DNA of 18,117 bases from Actinomycetota bacterium (GTDB lineage: Bacteria > Actinomycetota > Thermoleophilia > Gaiellales > Gaiellaceae), in assembly GCA_013812265.1 (NCBI GenBank), contig JACCTQ010000079.1:1-18117 (forward strand), read 5' to 3'. Below are positions 1 to 7,051 of the stretch, in pieces; position 1 is the first letter of the stretch; each line of letters begins with the position of its first letter. The position numbers were made by a program, and so were the translations under genes. The notes beneath the pieces were generated by a model. That model made no database searches. It had not been told where the DNA came from and was given only the letters and a program-made list of their open reading frames with translations.

Positions 1-463
1 CCGAGACGGTGTAGGTCAAGTCGCTGCCGACCGTGACCGGGTCGGGCGAGTCGCTCTTCGTCACGACGAGGTCAGCCGAAGCTGGTGGCGGAGGGGGCGG
101 AGGCGGTGGAGGAGGCGGTGGAGGAGGCGAGGTGGCTGTGAATGTCGCCGTCACGGCCCTCGATCCCACGAGCGGAACGTTGACCGTGCACGTGTTAGCC
201 GTGGTCGCGTCACACCCCAGCCACCCCGTGAACGTCGCGCCCGTGTCGGGTGTCGCCGTCAGCACGACCGTCTTGGCAACAAGATAGGTCTCCGTGCAAT
301 CGGGGGGGCAATTGATCAGACCGTCGTCAGAGGTAACACGGCCCGGTCCCGCGACGGTGACGTCGAGCGTTCCCACCTGCGCGGCGACAGACGCGTGGTC
401 GCCCGCGGCGGCGCCCGGCAGGGCGAAGAGCAACGTCACGATCGTGAGGAGTACGAGCCGCAC
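1..463 (-). CDS. Secreted protein with InlB-type repeat, polyproline linker and DUF11-like domain (partial)
   Basis: The reading frame is open from a GTG at 463-461 down to the window edge, giving 154 residues with the C-terminus missing. An SD-like GAGGAAGG sits a few bases upstream of the GTG, which fixes the start. The N-terminus is a signal peptide: a basic residue, a hydrophobic stretch LVLLTIVTLLFALPGAAA, then a likely cleavage site. Residues about 35-100 resemble the divergent InlB B-repeat / bacterial repeat domain: VTVAGPGRVTS, paired cysteines (INCPPDC and WLGCD...TCTV), a TGW motif and a closing AVTATF. About 15 consecutive prolines follow, then ADLVVTKSDSPDPVTVG, which looks like the start of a DUF11 (cell-surface beta-sandwich) repeat. 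It is probably exported and surface-attached; ligand unknown. It lies downstream of metK, separated by 75 bases, so it may have its own promoter. Domain names are from motif recognition, not a search. Confidence 0.8.
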   Translation of the reverse strand, partial: MRLVLLTIVTLLFALPGAAAGDHASVAAQVGTLDVTVAGPGRVTSDDGLINCPPDCTETYLVAKTVVLTATPDTGATFTGWLGCDATTANTCTVNVPLVGSRAVTATFTATSPPPPPPPPPPPPPPPASADLVVTKSDSPDPVTVGSDLTYTVS

Positions 464-494
464 AAACGCCCTTCCTCGAGAAATTGGCCGAAAA

Positions 495-500
495 ACTCTA
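495..500 (-). promoter_or_regulatory. Possible -10 element for the secreted protein gene
   Basis: On the minus strand TAGAGT (500 to 495) fits TANNNT. It would start transcription near 488, giving a leader of about 25 bases that contains the GAGGAAGG ribosome-binding site. I see no convincing -35. Confidence 0.25.
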
Positions 501-513
501 GCGCGGGATGAGC

Positions 514-528
514 CGCGCCGCCGGCGCG
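514..528 (-). terminator. Short GC hairpin downstream of metK
   Basis: CGCGCC (514-519), loop GCC, GGCGCG (523-528) forms a perfect 6-bp stem 10 bases after the metK stop codon. No T-run follows directly; the nearest, TTTTT, is about 20 bases further on the minus strand. It could be a weak or factor-assisted terminator, or chance in GC-rich sequence. Confidence 0.3.
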
Positions 529-538
529 CGCGAAAAGC

Positions 539-1789
539 TCAGACGGAGGCTTCGGCCCTCAACCCAGCAGCTGCGCGCAGCGCGTCGGCCTTGTCCGTGC
601 GCTCCCACGTGAAGTCGTGATCGGCCCGGCCGAAATGCCCGTACGCCGCCGTCTTCGCGTAGATGGGTCGCCGAAGGTCGAGATTGCGGAGGATCGCCGC
701 CGGCCGCAGGTCGAAGTGCTCGTGTACCAGTTCTTCGATCTTCTCGACGGGAATTCGCTCGGTGCCGAACGTCCGCACCGCGATCGAGACCGGATGTGCG
801 ACACCGATCGCGTAGGCCACGTTGACTTCGCAGCGGTCGGCTAGATCGGCGGCGACCACGTTCTTCGCCACGTAACGGGCGGCGTAGGCCGCCGAGCGGT
901 CGACCTTCGTGGGGTCCTTTCCCGAGAATGCACCGCCGCCGTGCCGCGCCGCGCCGCCGTACGTATCGACGATGATCTTGCGCCCGGTGAGCCCGGTGTC
1001 GCCCATGGGCCCGCCGACGACGAACTTCCCCGTCGGGTTGACGTACACGAAGCCCGGTTGCTCGAGGCGCTTCTCGTCGTACATGTCGCGCGGCAGGATC
1101 GGGAGAAGGACGTGCGCGATGATGTCCGGCTTGATCAGCGCCTCGGGGTCGAGCCCTTCCATGTGCTGCGTCGAGACGAGCACCCGTTCGATCTCGACAG
1201 GCGTCTGGCGGCCGTCGTCGTCGACCTCGTAACGGACCGTCACCTGCGCCTTGCCGTCCGGCCGTAGATAGGGAACGAACTCGGCCTTCCGCACCTCCGC
1301 AAGCCGCTTGCAGATCTTGTGGGCCAGCATGATCGGCAGCGGCATCAGCTCGTCTGTCTCGCGCGTCGCGTAGCCGAACATCATCCCCTGGTCGCCGGCG
1401 CCGACGCGATCAAGCGGGTCGTCGTCGCCCGGATCGTGCTGCAGCTCATACGACTCGTCGACTCCCTGTGCGATGTCGGGCGACTGCTCGTCGAGCGCGA
1501 CGATCACGCCGCAGGTGTCCGCGTCGAAACCGTATTCCGAACGGGTGTAGCCGATCTCCGTGATCTTCTTCCGGACGAGCTGCGGGATGTCGATGTACGT
1601 CTCGGTCGTGATCTCGCCCGCGACGACCACGAGGCCCGTAGTAATCAGCGTCTCACAGGCAACGCGGCCAGCAGGGTCCCTTTCCAGCACGGCATCGAGA
1701 ACCGAGTCGGAAATCTGGTCGGCGATCTTGTCCGGGTGACCCTCGGTAACCGATTCCGACGTGAACAGAAAATCCCTGGGCTTGGTCAC
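539..1789 (-). CDS. metK: S-adenosylmethionine synthase
   Basis: This makes S-adenosylmethionine from methionine and ATP in the cytosol. The 416-residue length is close to the family norm. Visible signatures are TEGHPDK (15-21, catalytic His18), the GAGDQG ATP/Met signature (130-135), GGPMGDTGLTGRKI (259-272) and the P-loop-like GGGAFSGKD (284-292) with its active-site Lys. The start is GTG at 1789-1787, giving the expected MTKPRDFLFTSESVTEGHPDK N-terminus. Its start codon overlaps the upstream lipoprotein stop in a GTGA, so translation is probably coupled. No SAM riboswitch is apparent, consistent with an internal position in a transcript. The coupling partner is unusual; metK more often neighbours one-carbon or replication-restart genes. 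Confidence 0.97.
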   Translation of the reverse strand: MTKPRDFLFTSESVTEGHPDKIADQISDSVLDAVLERDPAGRVACETLITTGLVVVAGEITTETYIDIPQLVRKKITEIGYTRSEYGFDADTCGVIVALDEQSPDIAQGVDESYELQHDPGDDDPLDRVGAGDQGMMFGYATRETDELMPLPIMLAHKICKRLAEVRKAEFVPYLRPDGKAQVTVRYEVDDDGRQTPVEIERVLVSTQHMEGLDPEALIKPDIIAHVLLPILPRDMYDEKRLEQPGFVYVNPTGKFVVGGPMGDTGLTGRKIIVDTYGGAARHGGGAFSGKDPTKVDRSAAYAARYVAKNVVAADLADRCEVNVAYAIGVAHPVSIAVRTFGTERIPVEKIEELVHEHFDLRPAAILRNLDLRRPIYAKTAAYGHFGRADHDFTWERTDKADALRAAAGLRAEASV

Positions 1790-3225
1790 TCGATCTCCAG
1801 GAAGCCGGTGAAGCTCGTCTCGTCGCCCTCGCGGGAGGCGTGCATCAGGAAGCTCTGCAGCGGACGGCTGTTGGCGTCGAGCTCTGGCGGGATGTCCTGC
1901 CCGGCTAGCCGGGCAAAGCCTGCCGCAAGCTCGAGCGTCCTCCGCACGTTCATGTAGATGAACCCGGCGGTCTGGTCGCCGAGCTCGGCTGTCTCACCGG
2001 CTGCCTCGAAGTCCGCGTCCGCGGTCAGGTTCTCCGCGAGCCCGCCGCGAATGTCGCCCACGGCCGTCTGGTTGGTCGTGAGCACGAGCTTGCCGTCGAA
2101 GCCCGCGTACGAGACGGCGAAGTTTCCGAAGGACAGCGTCTTCACCGTGACCCCTTCGACGGTCGAGGTCGTCGGCCTCAGGCTCGTGAGCGTTCCCGCC
2201 CGCGCCACGAGACGATCGACCGTGGCGACCGCGTCCGTTGGATTTGCGTGCTCGAGGAGCAGCGTGATCTCCGGAATCGGGGCCGCCTCGCGCACATACA
2301 GCACACCCTCGCCTCCGAAGAGTTTCGTGAGCTCCTCGAGCGTCGTGCCCAACACCTGCTCGAGCTGCGACAACTGTCCCTGCAAGGAAGGATTCTGCTC
2401 CAGCTGCCCCGCGACCTGGTCGCCGGCACCCCGGAACGAGATGACGGCGAGCGCGCCGGCGGGAACACTCGATAGCAGTTTCGGCGTGTAGTTCTCGACC
2501 GTCCCGCCGGCGCCCTTCGCGTGCCCCTCCAGCCGAATGCCGTTCGAGACGGACTCCAGCGCTACGGACGCCCACTCCAGCTTCTGGTTGCGGAGCGCGC
2601 TTGCCGCGCCTAGCCCGCTGAGCTCGCCCTGCAGCGCCTCCGTGGCGCGCCGGCCGTTGACGAAGACCTGGGCGATCGTCTCGGTTGGAAGATCCTCGAC
2701 GGCCTGGGTGAAGACCTCGTTGTCCTCGAGCGTTTCCTCGCCGCGCGCCTGCTTGAAGCGGTCGATCGCGGCCTGCTCGTCGGCGATCACCGTGAAACCG
2801 TCCACCTGCTCGTGTCGGGGAGGGTCGTCGCCCTTCGCGAGCAACTCGTTCATCTTTGCCTCGTCCTTCGCGTCCGCCACCACCACGACGTTGTCGCCGC
2901 CGTTCTCGAAGTCGAGCCACACGATGCTGACCTCGTCCCCGAGCGCAGGCTTCACGTCGCGCTCGTAGTCGACGCCTTCCTCGGTAAGGCTCTTGCGCAG
3001 CTCGGCGATGACGCGGTCGCTGCCGGGGAACTTGTCGAGCAGATCCTCGGCCGTGTTCCACTGCTCGGAGTCGAGGTCACTGTTCATCGAGACGAAGACC
3101 GGTACCGTCGCCGGCGCCACGGAGGCGCCCGACTCGTCGGCGAGGCCACCACCGCCGCCGCCTCCACCGCAGCCGGCGGCGAGCACAGAGAGAAAGACGA
3201 CCAGGCTGGCGGCGACAGCTCGCAT
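1786..3225 (-). CDS. DUF3352-like lipoprotein
   Basis: A 479-residue predicted lipoprotein. The N-terminus is MRAVAASLVVFLSVLAAGC: a signal sequence with lipobox LAAGC and lipidated Cys19, followed by an eight-glycine tether. The rest is mixed alpha/beta without catalytic motifs I recognise. Phrases such as PVFVSMNSDLDSEQW, DEVSIVWLDF, VVVADAKDEAKMNELL, GFTVIADEQAAIDRFKQ and GKLVLTTNQTAVGDI match actinobacterial DUF3352 proteins (large extracytoplasmic proteins, function unknown), from memory and not a search. The ATG at 3225-3223 has no SD; a TAGTAT lies seven bases upstream, suggesting leaderless transcription independent of gpsA. Its stop overlaps the metK start by four bases (GTGA). A paralogous-domain layout is possible, since the N- and C-terminal halves repeat similar phrases. 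Confidence 0.8.
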   Translation of the reverse strand: MRAVAASLVVFLSVLAAGCGGGGGGGGLADESGASVAPATVPVFVSMNSDLDSEQWNTAEDLLDKFPGSDRVIAELRKSLTEEGVDYERDVKPALGDEVSIVWLDFENGGDNVVVVADAKDEAKMNELLAKGDDPPRHEQVDGFTVIADEQAAIDRFKQARGEETLEDNEVFTQAVEDLPTETIAQVFVNGRRATEALQGELSGLGAASALRNQKLEWASVALESVSNGIRLEGHAKGAGGTVENYTPKLLSSVPAGALAVISFRGAGDQVAGQLEQNPSLQGQLSQLEQVLGTTLEELTKLFGGEGVLYVREAAPIPEITLLLEHANPTDAVATVDRLVARAGTLTSLRPTTSTVEGVTVKTLSFGNFAVSYAGFDGKLVLTTNQTAVGDIRGGLAENLTADADFEAAGETAELGDQTAGFIYMNVRRTLELAAGFARLAGQDIPPELDANSRPLQSFLMHASREGDETSFTGFLEIE

Positions 3226-3232
3226 CGCGCGG

Positions 3233-3238
3233 ATACTA
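3233..3238 (-). promoter_or_regulatory. Possible leaderless -10 element for the lipoprotein gene
   Basis: Minus-strand TAGTAT (3238 to 3233) is followed by seven bases and then ATG, putting the expected start site one base before the codon. Its first two bases are the last two of the palindrome at 3237-3271, so the palindrome covers the -15 to -45 zone. A TTGACC lies upstream, but with a 20-base spacer, longer than ideal. Confidence 0.35.
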
Positions 3239-3271
3239 GACGTTTGACCTCAAAACCCGGTCAAACGTCTA
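3237..3271 (-). repeat. Perfect 13-bp inverted repeat between gpsA and the lipoprotein gene
   Basis: TAGACGTTTGACC (3237-3249) and GGTCAAACGTCTA (3259-3271) are exact reverse complements around a 9-base loop. On the minus strand the RNA hairpin would have U-rich loop bases but no U-tract after it. It may be a terminator for gpsA, an operator over the downstream -10, or a REP-like element. Confidence 0.85.
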
Positions 3272-3321
3272 TTTCACTGCAGGGGCGGCCGCTGACCGAA
3301 AAACCCGGTCAAACGTCTATT
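3252..3321. repeat. 22-bp direct repeat, two copies 48 bp apart
   Basis: AAAACCCGGTCAAACGTCTA plus two further T occurs at 3252-3273 and 3300-3321 with no mismatch. The second copy includes the gpsA stop codon (TAG, complement of 3317-3319). The first copy is the loop and arm of the palindrome at 3237-3271. This looks like tandem duplication of a hairpin unit that begins at the stop codon. Confidence 0.9.
3293..3311 (-). terminator. Shorter, degenerate hairpin next to the gpsA stop
   Basis: TGACCG (3293-3298), a 7-base A-rich loop and CGGTCA (3306-3311) form a 6-bp stem a few bases after the gpsA stop. It looks like a decayed copy of the 13-bp hairpin beside it: one arm is kept in the 22-bp repeat and the outer part of the other arm has diverged. 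The terminator role is inferred from position only. Confidence 0.4.
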
Positions 3322-4273
3322 CCTCGGTGGGCCTTCGGCCCATCAGGCCCGCGACCAGGTCGGAGAGCTCTCTTCCTTCGAGCACCGCACACACGCCCTC
3401 CGTTATCGGCATCTCGATTCCGAGTCGGCGCGACAGCGCTCGCAGCGTGGGTGCCGTCGTAAGCCCCTCGACCACCATCCCGATATCGGCCGCCGCCTGC
3501 GCGGCGGGCACGCCGCGGGCGATCATCTCCCCTGCCTGCCGGTTTCGCCCGTGCCGGCTCCAGCACGTCACGATCAGGTCGCCCATACCGGCCAGGCCGG
3601 AAAAGGTCTCCGCTCGCCCACCGCAGGCCTCACCGAGGCGCGCCATCTCCACGAGCCCGCGCGTGATGAGAGCGGCCTTCGCGTTGTCTCCGAAAGCGAC
3701 GCCGTCCACGCCGCCCGCGGCGAGCGCAATCACGTTCTTGGCCGCCGCGCACAACTCCACTCCGATCAGGTCGGAATTTACGTAGATCCTGAAAGCGAGG
3801 GAGTTGATCGCGTGCTGGAGCTGCACGGCAAGATCGGCGTCTTCGCTGGCGATCACGGCCGCCGCAGGCAGACCGGCCGCGATTTCCTCGGCGAAGTTAG
3901 GCCCGGAGAGAACCGCGACCGGCCGCCCCCGAACGACGGTCGACAGCCGCTCCCCCGTCGCGGGATCGAGACCTTTCGTAAGACTCAGGACCGGCGCCTT
4001 CCCGGGCAGCTCTCGTACCACCGCCGCGAACGCCCGGCTCGGCACCGCGACCACGACCGTGTCCGCCTCGGCGATCGGGGCGTCCGAGACGGTGCTCGCG
4101 TCCACTCCGGTGAGATCGGCGTCGCGGACGTAACGCGGGTTTCGCCCGGTCTCGCGTATCGCGCGCGCCTGCTCCGCATCGCGGCATGCGAGCACGACCT
4201 CGTGGCCGCGCTCGGCGAGGACCCGCGCAAACGCGCTTCCCCACGACCCCCCTCCCACCACTACCGCCCTCAT
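3317..4273 (-). CDS. gpsA: Glycerol-3-phosphate dehydrogenase [NAD(P)+]
   Basis: This reduces dihydroxyacetone phosphate to sn-glycerol 3-phosphate, the backbone for phospholipids. At 318 residues it has normal length. The N-terminal Rossmann motif is GGGSWGSAFA (7-16); SLTKGL (97-102), SGPNFAEEIAAGLP (123-136), the catalytic Lys179 in AAAKNVIALAAG, and FSGLAGMGDLIVTC (224-237) are all present. The ATG at 4273-4271 gives the expected MRAVVVGGGSWGS N-terminus, although no good SD is visible. It follows der with a 57-base gap containing a hairpin, and its stop codon is the first triplet of another hairpin repeat. With plsC two genes upstream it supplies early phospholipid synthesis; cmk-plsC-der-gpsA is a recurrent gene neighbourhood in Gram-positive and related bacteria. 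Confidence 0.97.
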   Translation of the reverse strand: MRAVVVGGGSWGSAFARVLAERGHEVVLACRDAEQARAIRETGRNPRYVRDADLTGVDASTVSDAPIAEADTVVVAVPSRAFAAVVRELPGKAPVLSLTKGLDPATGERLSTVVRGRPVAVLSGPNFAEEIAAGLPAAAVIASEDADLAVQLQHAINSLAFRIYVNSDLIGVELCAAAKNVIALAAGGVDGVAFGDNAKAALITRGLVEMARLGEACGGRAETFSGLAGMGDLIVTCWSRHGRNRQAGEMIARGVPAAQAAADIGMVVEGLTTAPTLRALSRRLGIEMPITEGVCAVLEGRELSDLVAGLMGRRPTEE

Positions 4274-4298
4274 GGGTGCGCCACAACTGCCTCGCGGC

Positions 4299-4332
4299 AG
4301 AGGTTTGATCGCGGTTTTCCGATCAAACCTCT
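4299..4332 (-). repeat. Inverted repeat at the der stop codon
   Basis: AGAGGTTTGATCG (4299-4311) and CGATCAAACCTCT (4320-4332) pair as a perfect 13-bp stem with an 8-base loop. The outer bases of the right arm are part of the der stop codon (complement of 4331-4333). Read from the stop codon, the arm (TAGAGGTTTGATC) differs at two positions from that behind gpsA (TAGACGTTTGACC), so the two hairpins look related. There is no U-tract after the stem. Confidence 0.85.
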
Positions 4333-5680
4333 ACCGCCGTGCGAAGTCGATGATGACGGGGACGCCTGCGAGGTCGAACCGCTCGCGCAGCTGATTCTCG
4401 ACCCAGTAGCCGTAGTCCCGCGTGACGAGCCCCGGATCGTTGACGAACAGCCTGAAACGCGGCGGCCGCACCTGGATTTGCGTTCCGTAAAGCAGATTGA
4501 GCCGCCGGCCGCCTCGCGCGGGCGGTTGCCGCGCCTCGCGGAGCTCGCCCAAGAAGCGGTTCAGCTGGCCGGTCCCGATGCGCGCGGTGTGCTTATCGAA
4601 CAGGCGTTCCACGTGGTCGAGCAGGCGCGCGACGCCACGGCCGGTGTGCGCGGACACGGCGACGAGGGGTGGACGCTGGCGCAGCCTCGGCTCGAGCCGC
4701 CGCCGGACGTCTGCGAGATCGACGGTTCCGATGTCCCACTTCGAGAGCACCACAATGGTCGCGCAGTGTGCCTTGCGCGCGGTGTCGATGACGCTCAGAT
4801 CCTGCTCTACCACTCCTTCCGCGGCGTCGACCAGTACGAGAGCAACGTCAGCTCGCTCTGCGGCCTCGAGAGCCCGAAGCTCCGAGTAGTAATCGATGCC
4901 CTGACGCTGGCGCCGCTTGCGGCGGAGTCCGGCCGTGTCGACGAGGACGAAAGTGCGATCCCCTCGCTCCAGGATCGTGTCGATGGCGTCGCGGGTCGTG
5001 CCCGGCTTGTCGGAGACGATTACCCGCTCCTGGCCGAGGAGCGCATTCAGCAGGCTCGACTTCCCCACGTTGGGGCGGCCGAGAATCGCCACCTGGATGG
5101 CGTCGGGCGAGACTTCTACCCGACCGCCTCCGGGTAGCCGCGCGACGATCTCGTCGAGGAGATCGCCCGTTCCGTGGCCGTGCAGCCCGGAGAGTGGCAC
5201 CGGGTCCCCCAGGCCGAGCCGGTGGAACTCGAGGGCGTCGACGTCTCGCGAAGGATCGTCGATCTTGTTCGCGAGCAGGAATACCGGCTTGCGTGCCGCG
5301 CGCAGGATGGCCGCGAGCTCCTCGTCACCCGGCGTGATGCCCGCGCGCGCGTCGGTGACGAACAGAACGAGGTCGGCCTCTGCGACCGCGGCGCGCGCCT
5401 GGTCGGCGATCGAGCGCGTGAGCGGTGAGGGATCGACTATGTCCACTCCGCCCGTGTCGATCAGCAGAAAGCGCTTGCCATTCCACTCGCAGACGAGCTC
5501 CTTGCGATCGCGCGTGACCCCGGGCGTCTCGTGGACGACGGCCTGCCTGGAAGCGGTCAGCCGGTTGATGAGCGTCGACTTGCCGACGTTCGGGAAACCG
5601 ACGATGGCCACGGTGCCGAACAGCGGAGACTGGTCGGACTCCTTGCTCGCGGTTTCCCGCGCATGAACGCGCCGGCTCAT
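4331..5680 (-). CDS. der: Ribosome-assembly GTPase Der (EngA)
   Basis: Der is a double-GTPase for maturation of the 50S subunit. The 449 residues contain two tandem G domains and a C-terminal KH-like domain. G domain 1 has P-loop GFPNVGKS (28-35), DTGG (75-78) and NKID (138-141). G domain 2 has GRPNVGKS (201-208), DTAG (248-251) and SKWD (313-316). The second G4 motif is SKWD where NKWD is usual, a conservative but notable change at the guanine-contacting position. An N-terminal tail of about 22 residues precedes the first G domain. The ATG at 5680-5678 overlaps the plsC stop by four bases (ATGA), which supports this start. It ends inside a hairpin. Confidence 0.96.
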   Translation of the reverse strand: MSRRVHARETASKESDQSPLFGTVAIVGFPNVGKSTLINRLTASRQAVVHETPGVTRDRKELVCEWNGKRFLLIDTGGVDIVDPSPLTRSIADQARAAVAEADLVLFVTDARAGITPGDEELAAILRAARKPVFLLANKIDDPSRDVDALEFHRLGLGDPVPLSGLHGHGTGDLLDEIVARLPGGGRVEVSPDAIQVAILGRPNVGKSSLLNALLGQERVIVSDKPGTTRDAIDTILERGDRTFVLVDTAGLRRKRRQRQGIDYYSELRALEAAERADVALVLVDAAEGVVEQDLSVIDTARKAHCATIVVLSKWDIGTVDLADVRRRLEPRLRQRPPLVAVSAHTGRGVARLLDHVERLFDKHTARIGTGQLNRFLGELREARQPPARGGRRLNLLYGTQIQVRPPRFRLFVNDPGLVTRDYGYWVENQLRERFDLAGVPVIIDFARR

Positions 5681-6327
5681 CGGGGCGGTATCGCCACCAG
5701 GGGGCGCCCGAGCGCGTGCATATCGACCAGGAACTCCCAGAGCGTTCGGATCCGCTGCTCGACAGCCGCGGTGGCCTCGCGGTAAGCGCGTCCACCCGGA
5801 CGGACGCCTTCGAAGCGAACCGGCTCACCCCACGCGATCGAGACCGGATCGAAGTTGCCCGGTCGCCACGTCTGGGAGCCGTGCACTGCGGCCGGCACGA
5901 TCGGCACGTCCTCCTGGAGCGCGACCATGGCAGCGCCCGGCTTCGCCTCGCCTGGAACGCCGCTCAGCTGCCTGGTTCCTTCCACGAACAGGCCCAGCGC
6001 GTTCCCTTCGCGAACGATTCTGCGCATGGTTCGCACCGCGTCGCGATCCGATTCACCCCTGCGTACAGCGAAGGTCCCGAACGAGCGGATCAGCTCACCT
6101 AGACCGGGGAGGTGATGAGCCTCCACCTTGGCCATGTAGTAGATCGTGCGTGGGCACGCCGCGCCGAACACGAGCGGGTCGAGCCAGGAGAAGTGGTTCA
6201 TGGCAAGCACGACGCCGCCGTCGGGCGGCACGCGCTCGGACCCATAGTTTCGGCGCGGAGCAGAGAGCCGGGCCGCTGTGCCGATGGTCAGACGCCCGAC
6301 GGCCCAGACAGCGTCGACTCGGTTCAC
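5677..6327 (-). CDS. plsC: 1-acyl-sn-glycerol-3-phosphate acyltransferase (PlsC family)
   Basis: This 216-residue membrane-associated acyltransferase should add the second acyl chain to lysophosphatidic acid to make phosphatidic acid. The catalytic block NHFSWLD (44-50, the HX4D motif) is present, as is FVEGTR (114-119), a variant of FPEGTR that binds the glycerol phosphate. VPIVPAAVHG (141-150) matches family motif IV. A weakly hydrophobic N-terminus precedes the catalytic domain. The start is GTG at 6327-6325, inside a GTGA overlap with the cmk stop; the end overlaps der in ATGA. The exact acceptor cannot be read from sequence, but the nearby gpsA fits a phosphatidic acid route. Confidence 0.9.
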   Translation of the reverse strand: MNRVDAVWAVGRLTIGTAARLSAPRRNYGSERVPPDGGVVLAMNHFSWLDPLVFGAACPRTIYYMAKVEAHHLPGLGELIRSFGTFAVRRGESDRDAVRTMRRIVREGNALGLFVEGTRQLSGVPGEAKPGAAMVALQEDVPIVPAAVHGSQTWRPGNFDPVSIAWGEPVRFEGVRPGGRAYREATAAVEQRIRTLWEFLVDMHALGRPLVAIPPR

Positions 6328-6956
6328 GCCGGCTGCCGGGCGCGCACCAGGTCCTCGATGCGTGCGACCACGTCTTCCACCTCGAGGCCGGTCGTGTCGA
6401 TCAGCTCCGCATCCGGCGCGGGTTGCATCCTCGCCGCGTCGCTCTCGTCGCGGAGCCTCAAATCGGTGGCGAGCGCATCGGCCCCGATTCCGGGACGCTC
6501 GGCCATTCGACGGCGCGCACGCTCGGCGCGATCGGCCACGAGGTACACCTTCACCTCCGCTCGAGGAGCCACCACGGTGCCGATGTCACGTCCCTCCACG
6601 ACGGCGTTGCCCGCCTCCGCAAGCTCGCGCTGCCGGCGGCGCATGACGGCGCGGACGTTCGGGTGGCGGGCCACCACCGGCACGAGGCGGTCGACGCGCG
6701 ACTCGCGAATCGACGCCGTGACGTCGATGCCGCCGATCGAGACGCGCCCCGTCTCGCTCAGCTCCACCGGGTGCTGCTCCGCGAGCTCCGCCAGCCGATC
6801 TCCCTGGTCGAGCGCGAGCCCCCGATACATCGCGAGCCACGTCAGGGCGCGGTACATCGCCCCCGTGTCCAGGTAGCGGAAGCCGAGGCGCTCGGCTAGC
6901 CGTCGTGCCACCGTGCTCTTGCCCGCGCCTGCAGGCCCGTCGATGGCGACGATCAC
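6324..6956 (-). CDS. cmk: Cytidylate kinase
   Basis: This phosphorylates CMP and dCMP with ATP. At 210 residues it is typical of the short bacterial form. The P-loop is GPAGAGKS (7-14), followed by the YLDTGAMYRA nucleotide-binding segment (28-37) and EGRDIGTVV (121-129). SRVDRLVPVVARHPNVR (86-102) lies in the CMP-binding insert. The start is GTG at 6956-6954, preceded by a good SD (GAAGGGA about seven bases before), and gives MIVAIDGPAGAGKS. This GTG overlaps the stop of a possible 26-codon ORF (GTGA). The 3' end overlaps plsC in another GTGA. Confidence 0.96.
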   Translation of the reverse strand: MIVAIDGPAGAGKSTVARRLAERLGFRYLDTGAMYRALTWLAMYRGLALDQGDRLAELAEQHPVELSETGRVSIGGIDVTASIRESRVDRLVPVVARHPNVRAVMRRRQRELAEAGNAVVEGRDIGTVVAPRAEVKVYLVADRAERARRRMAERPGIGADALATDLRLRDESDAARMQPAPDAELIDTTGLEVEDVVARIEDLVRARQPA

Positions 6957-7033
6957 GCCGTTTCCCTTCGGGAGACGGTTACGAGTTGCCTCGCTGGCTG
7001 GCGAAGCGTGGTTTCGATCCCGGCCTCAGTCAT
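6953..7033 (-). CDS. Possible small ORF between aroA and cmk (26 aa)
   Basis: ATG at 7033-7031 opens a 26-codon frame (beginning MTEAGIETTLRQPARQ) that ends in TGA at 6955-6953. That stop overlaps the cmk GTG in the same GTGA arrangement used at other junctions of this operon. A weak AAGG lies about ten bases upstream of the ATG. I recognise no family, and it has no hydrophobic or Cys-rich character. It bridges the only sizeable gap (97 bases) between aroF and der. It may be a real coupling ORF that delivers ribosomes to cmk, or chance. Confidence 0.3.
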   Translation of the reverse strand: MTEAGIETTLRQPARQLVTVSRRETA

Positions 7034-7051
7034 CGGTCGCTGCCTTTTACT

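Noticed and set aside
33..287. Plus-strand ORF with a long polyglycine run
   Set aside because: It is the antisense shadow of the polyproline codons of the minus-strand secreted protein, which has a signal peptide, an SD and recognisable domains.
3551..5137. 528-codon plus-strand open frame opposite gpsA and der
   Set aside because: Its sequence is Arg/Pro/Gly-rich with no domain, and it lies antisense to two well-recognised genes; long shadow frames are expected at this GC content.
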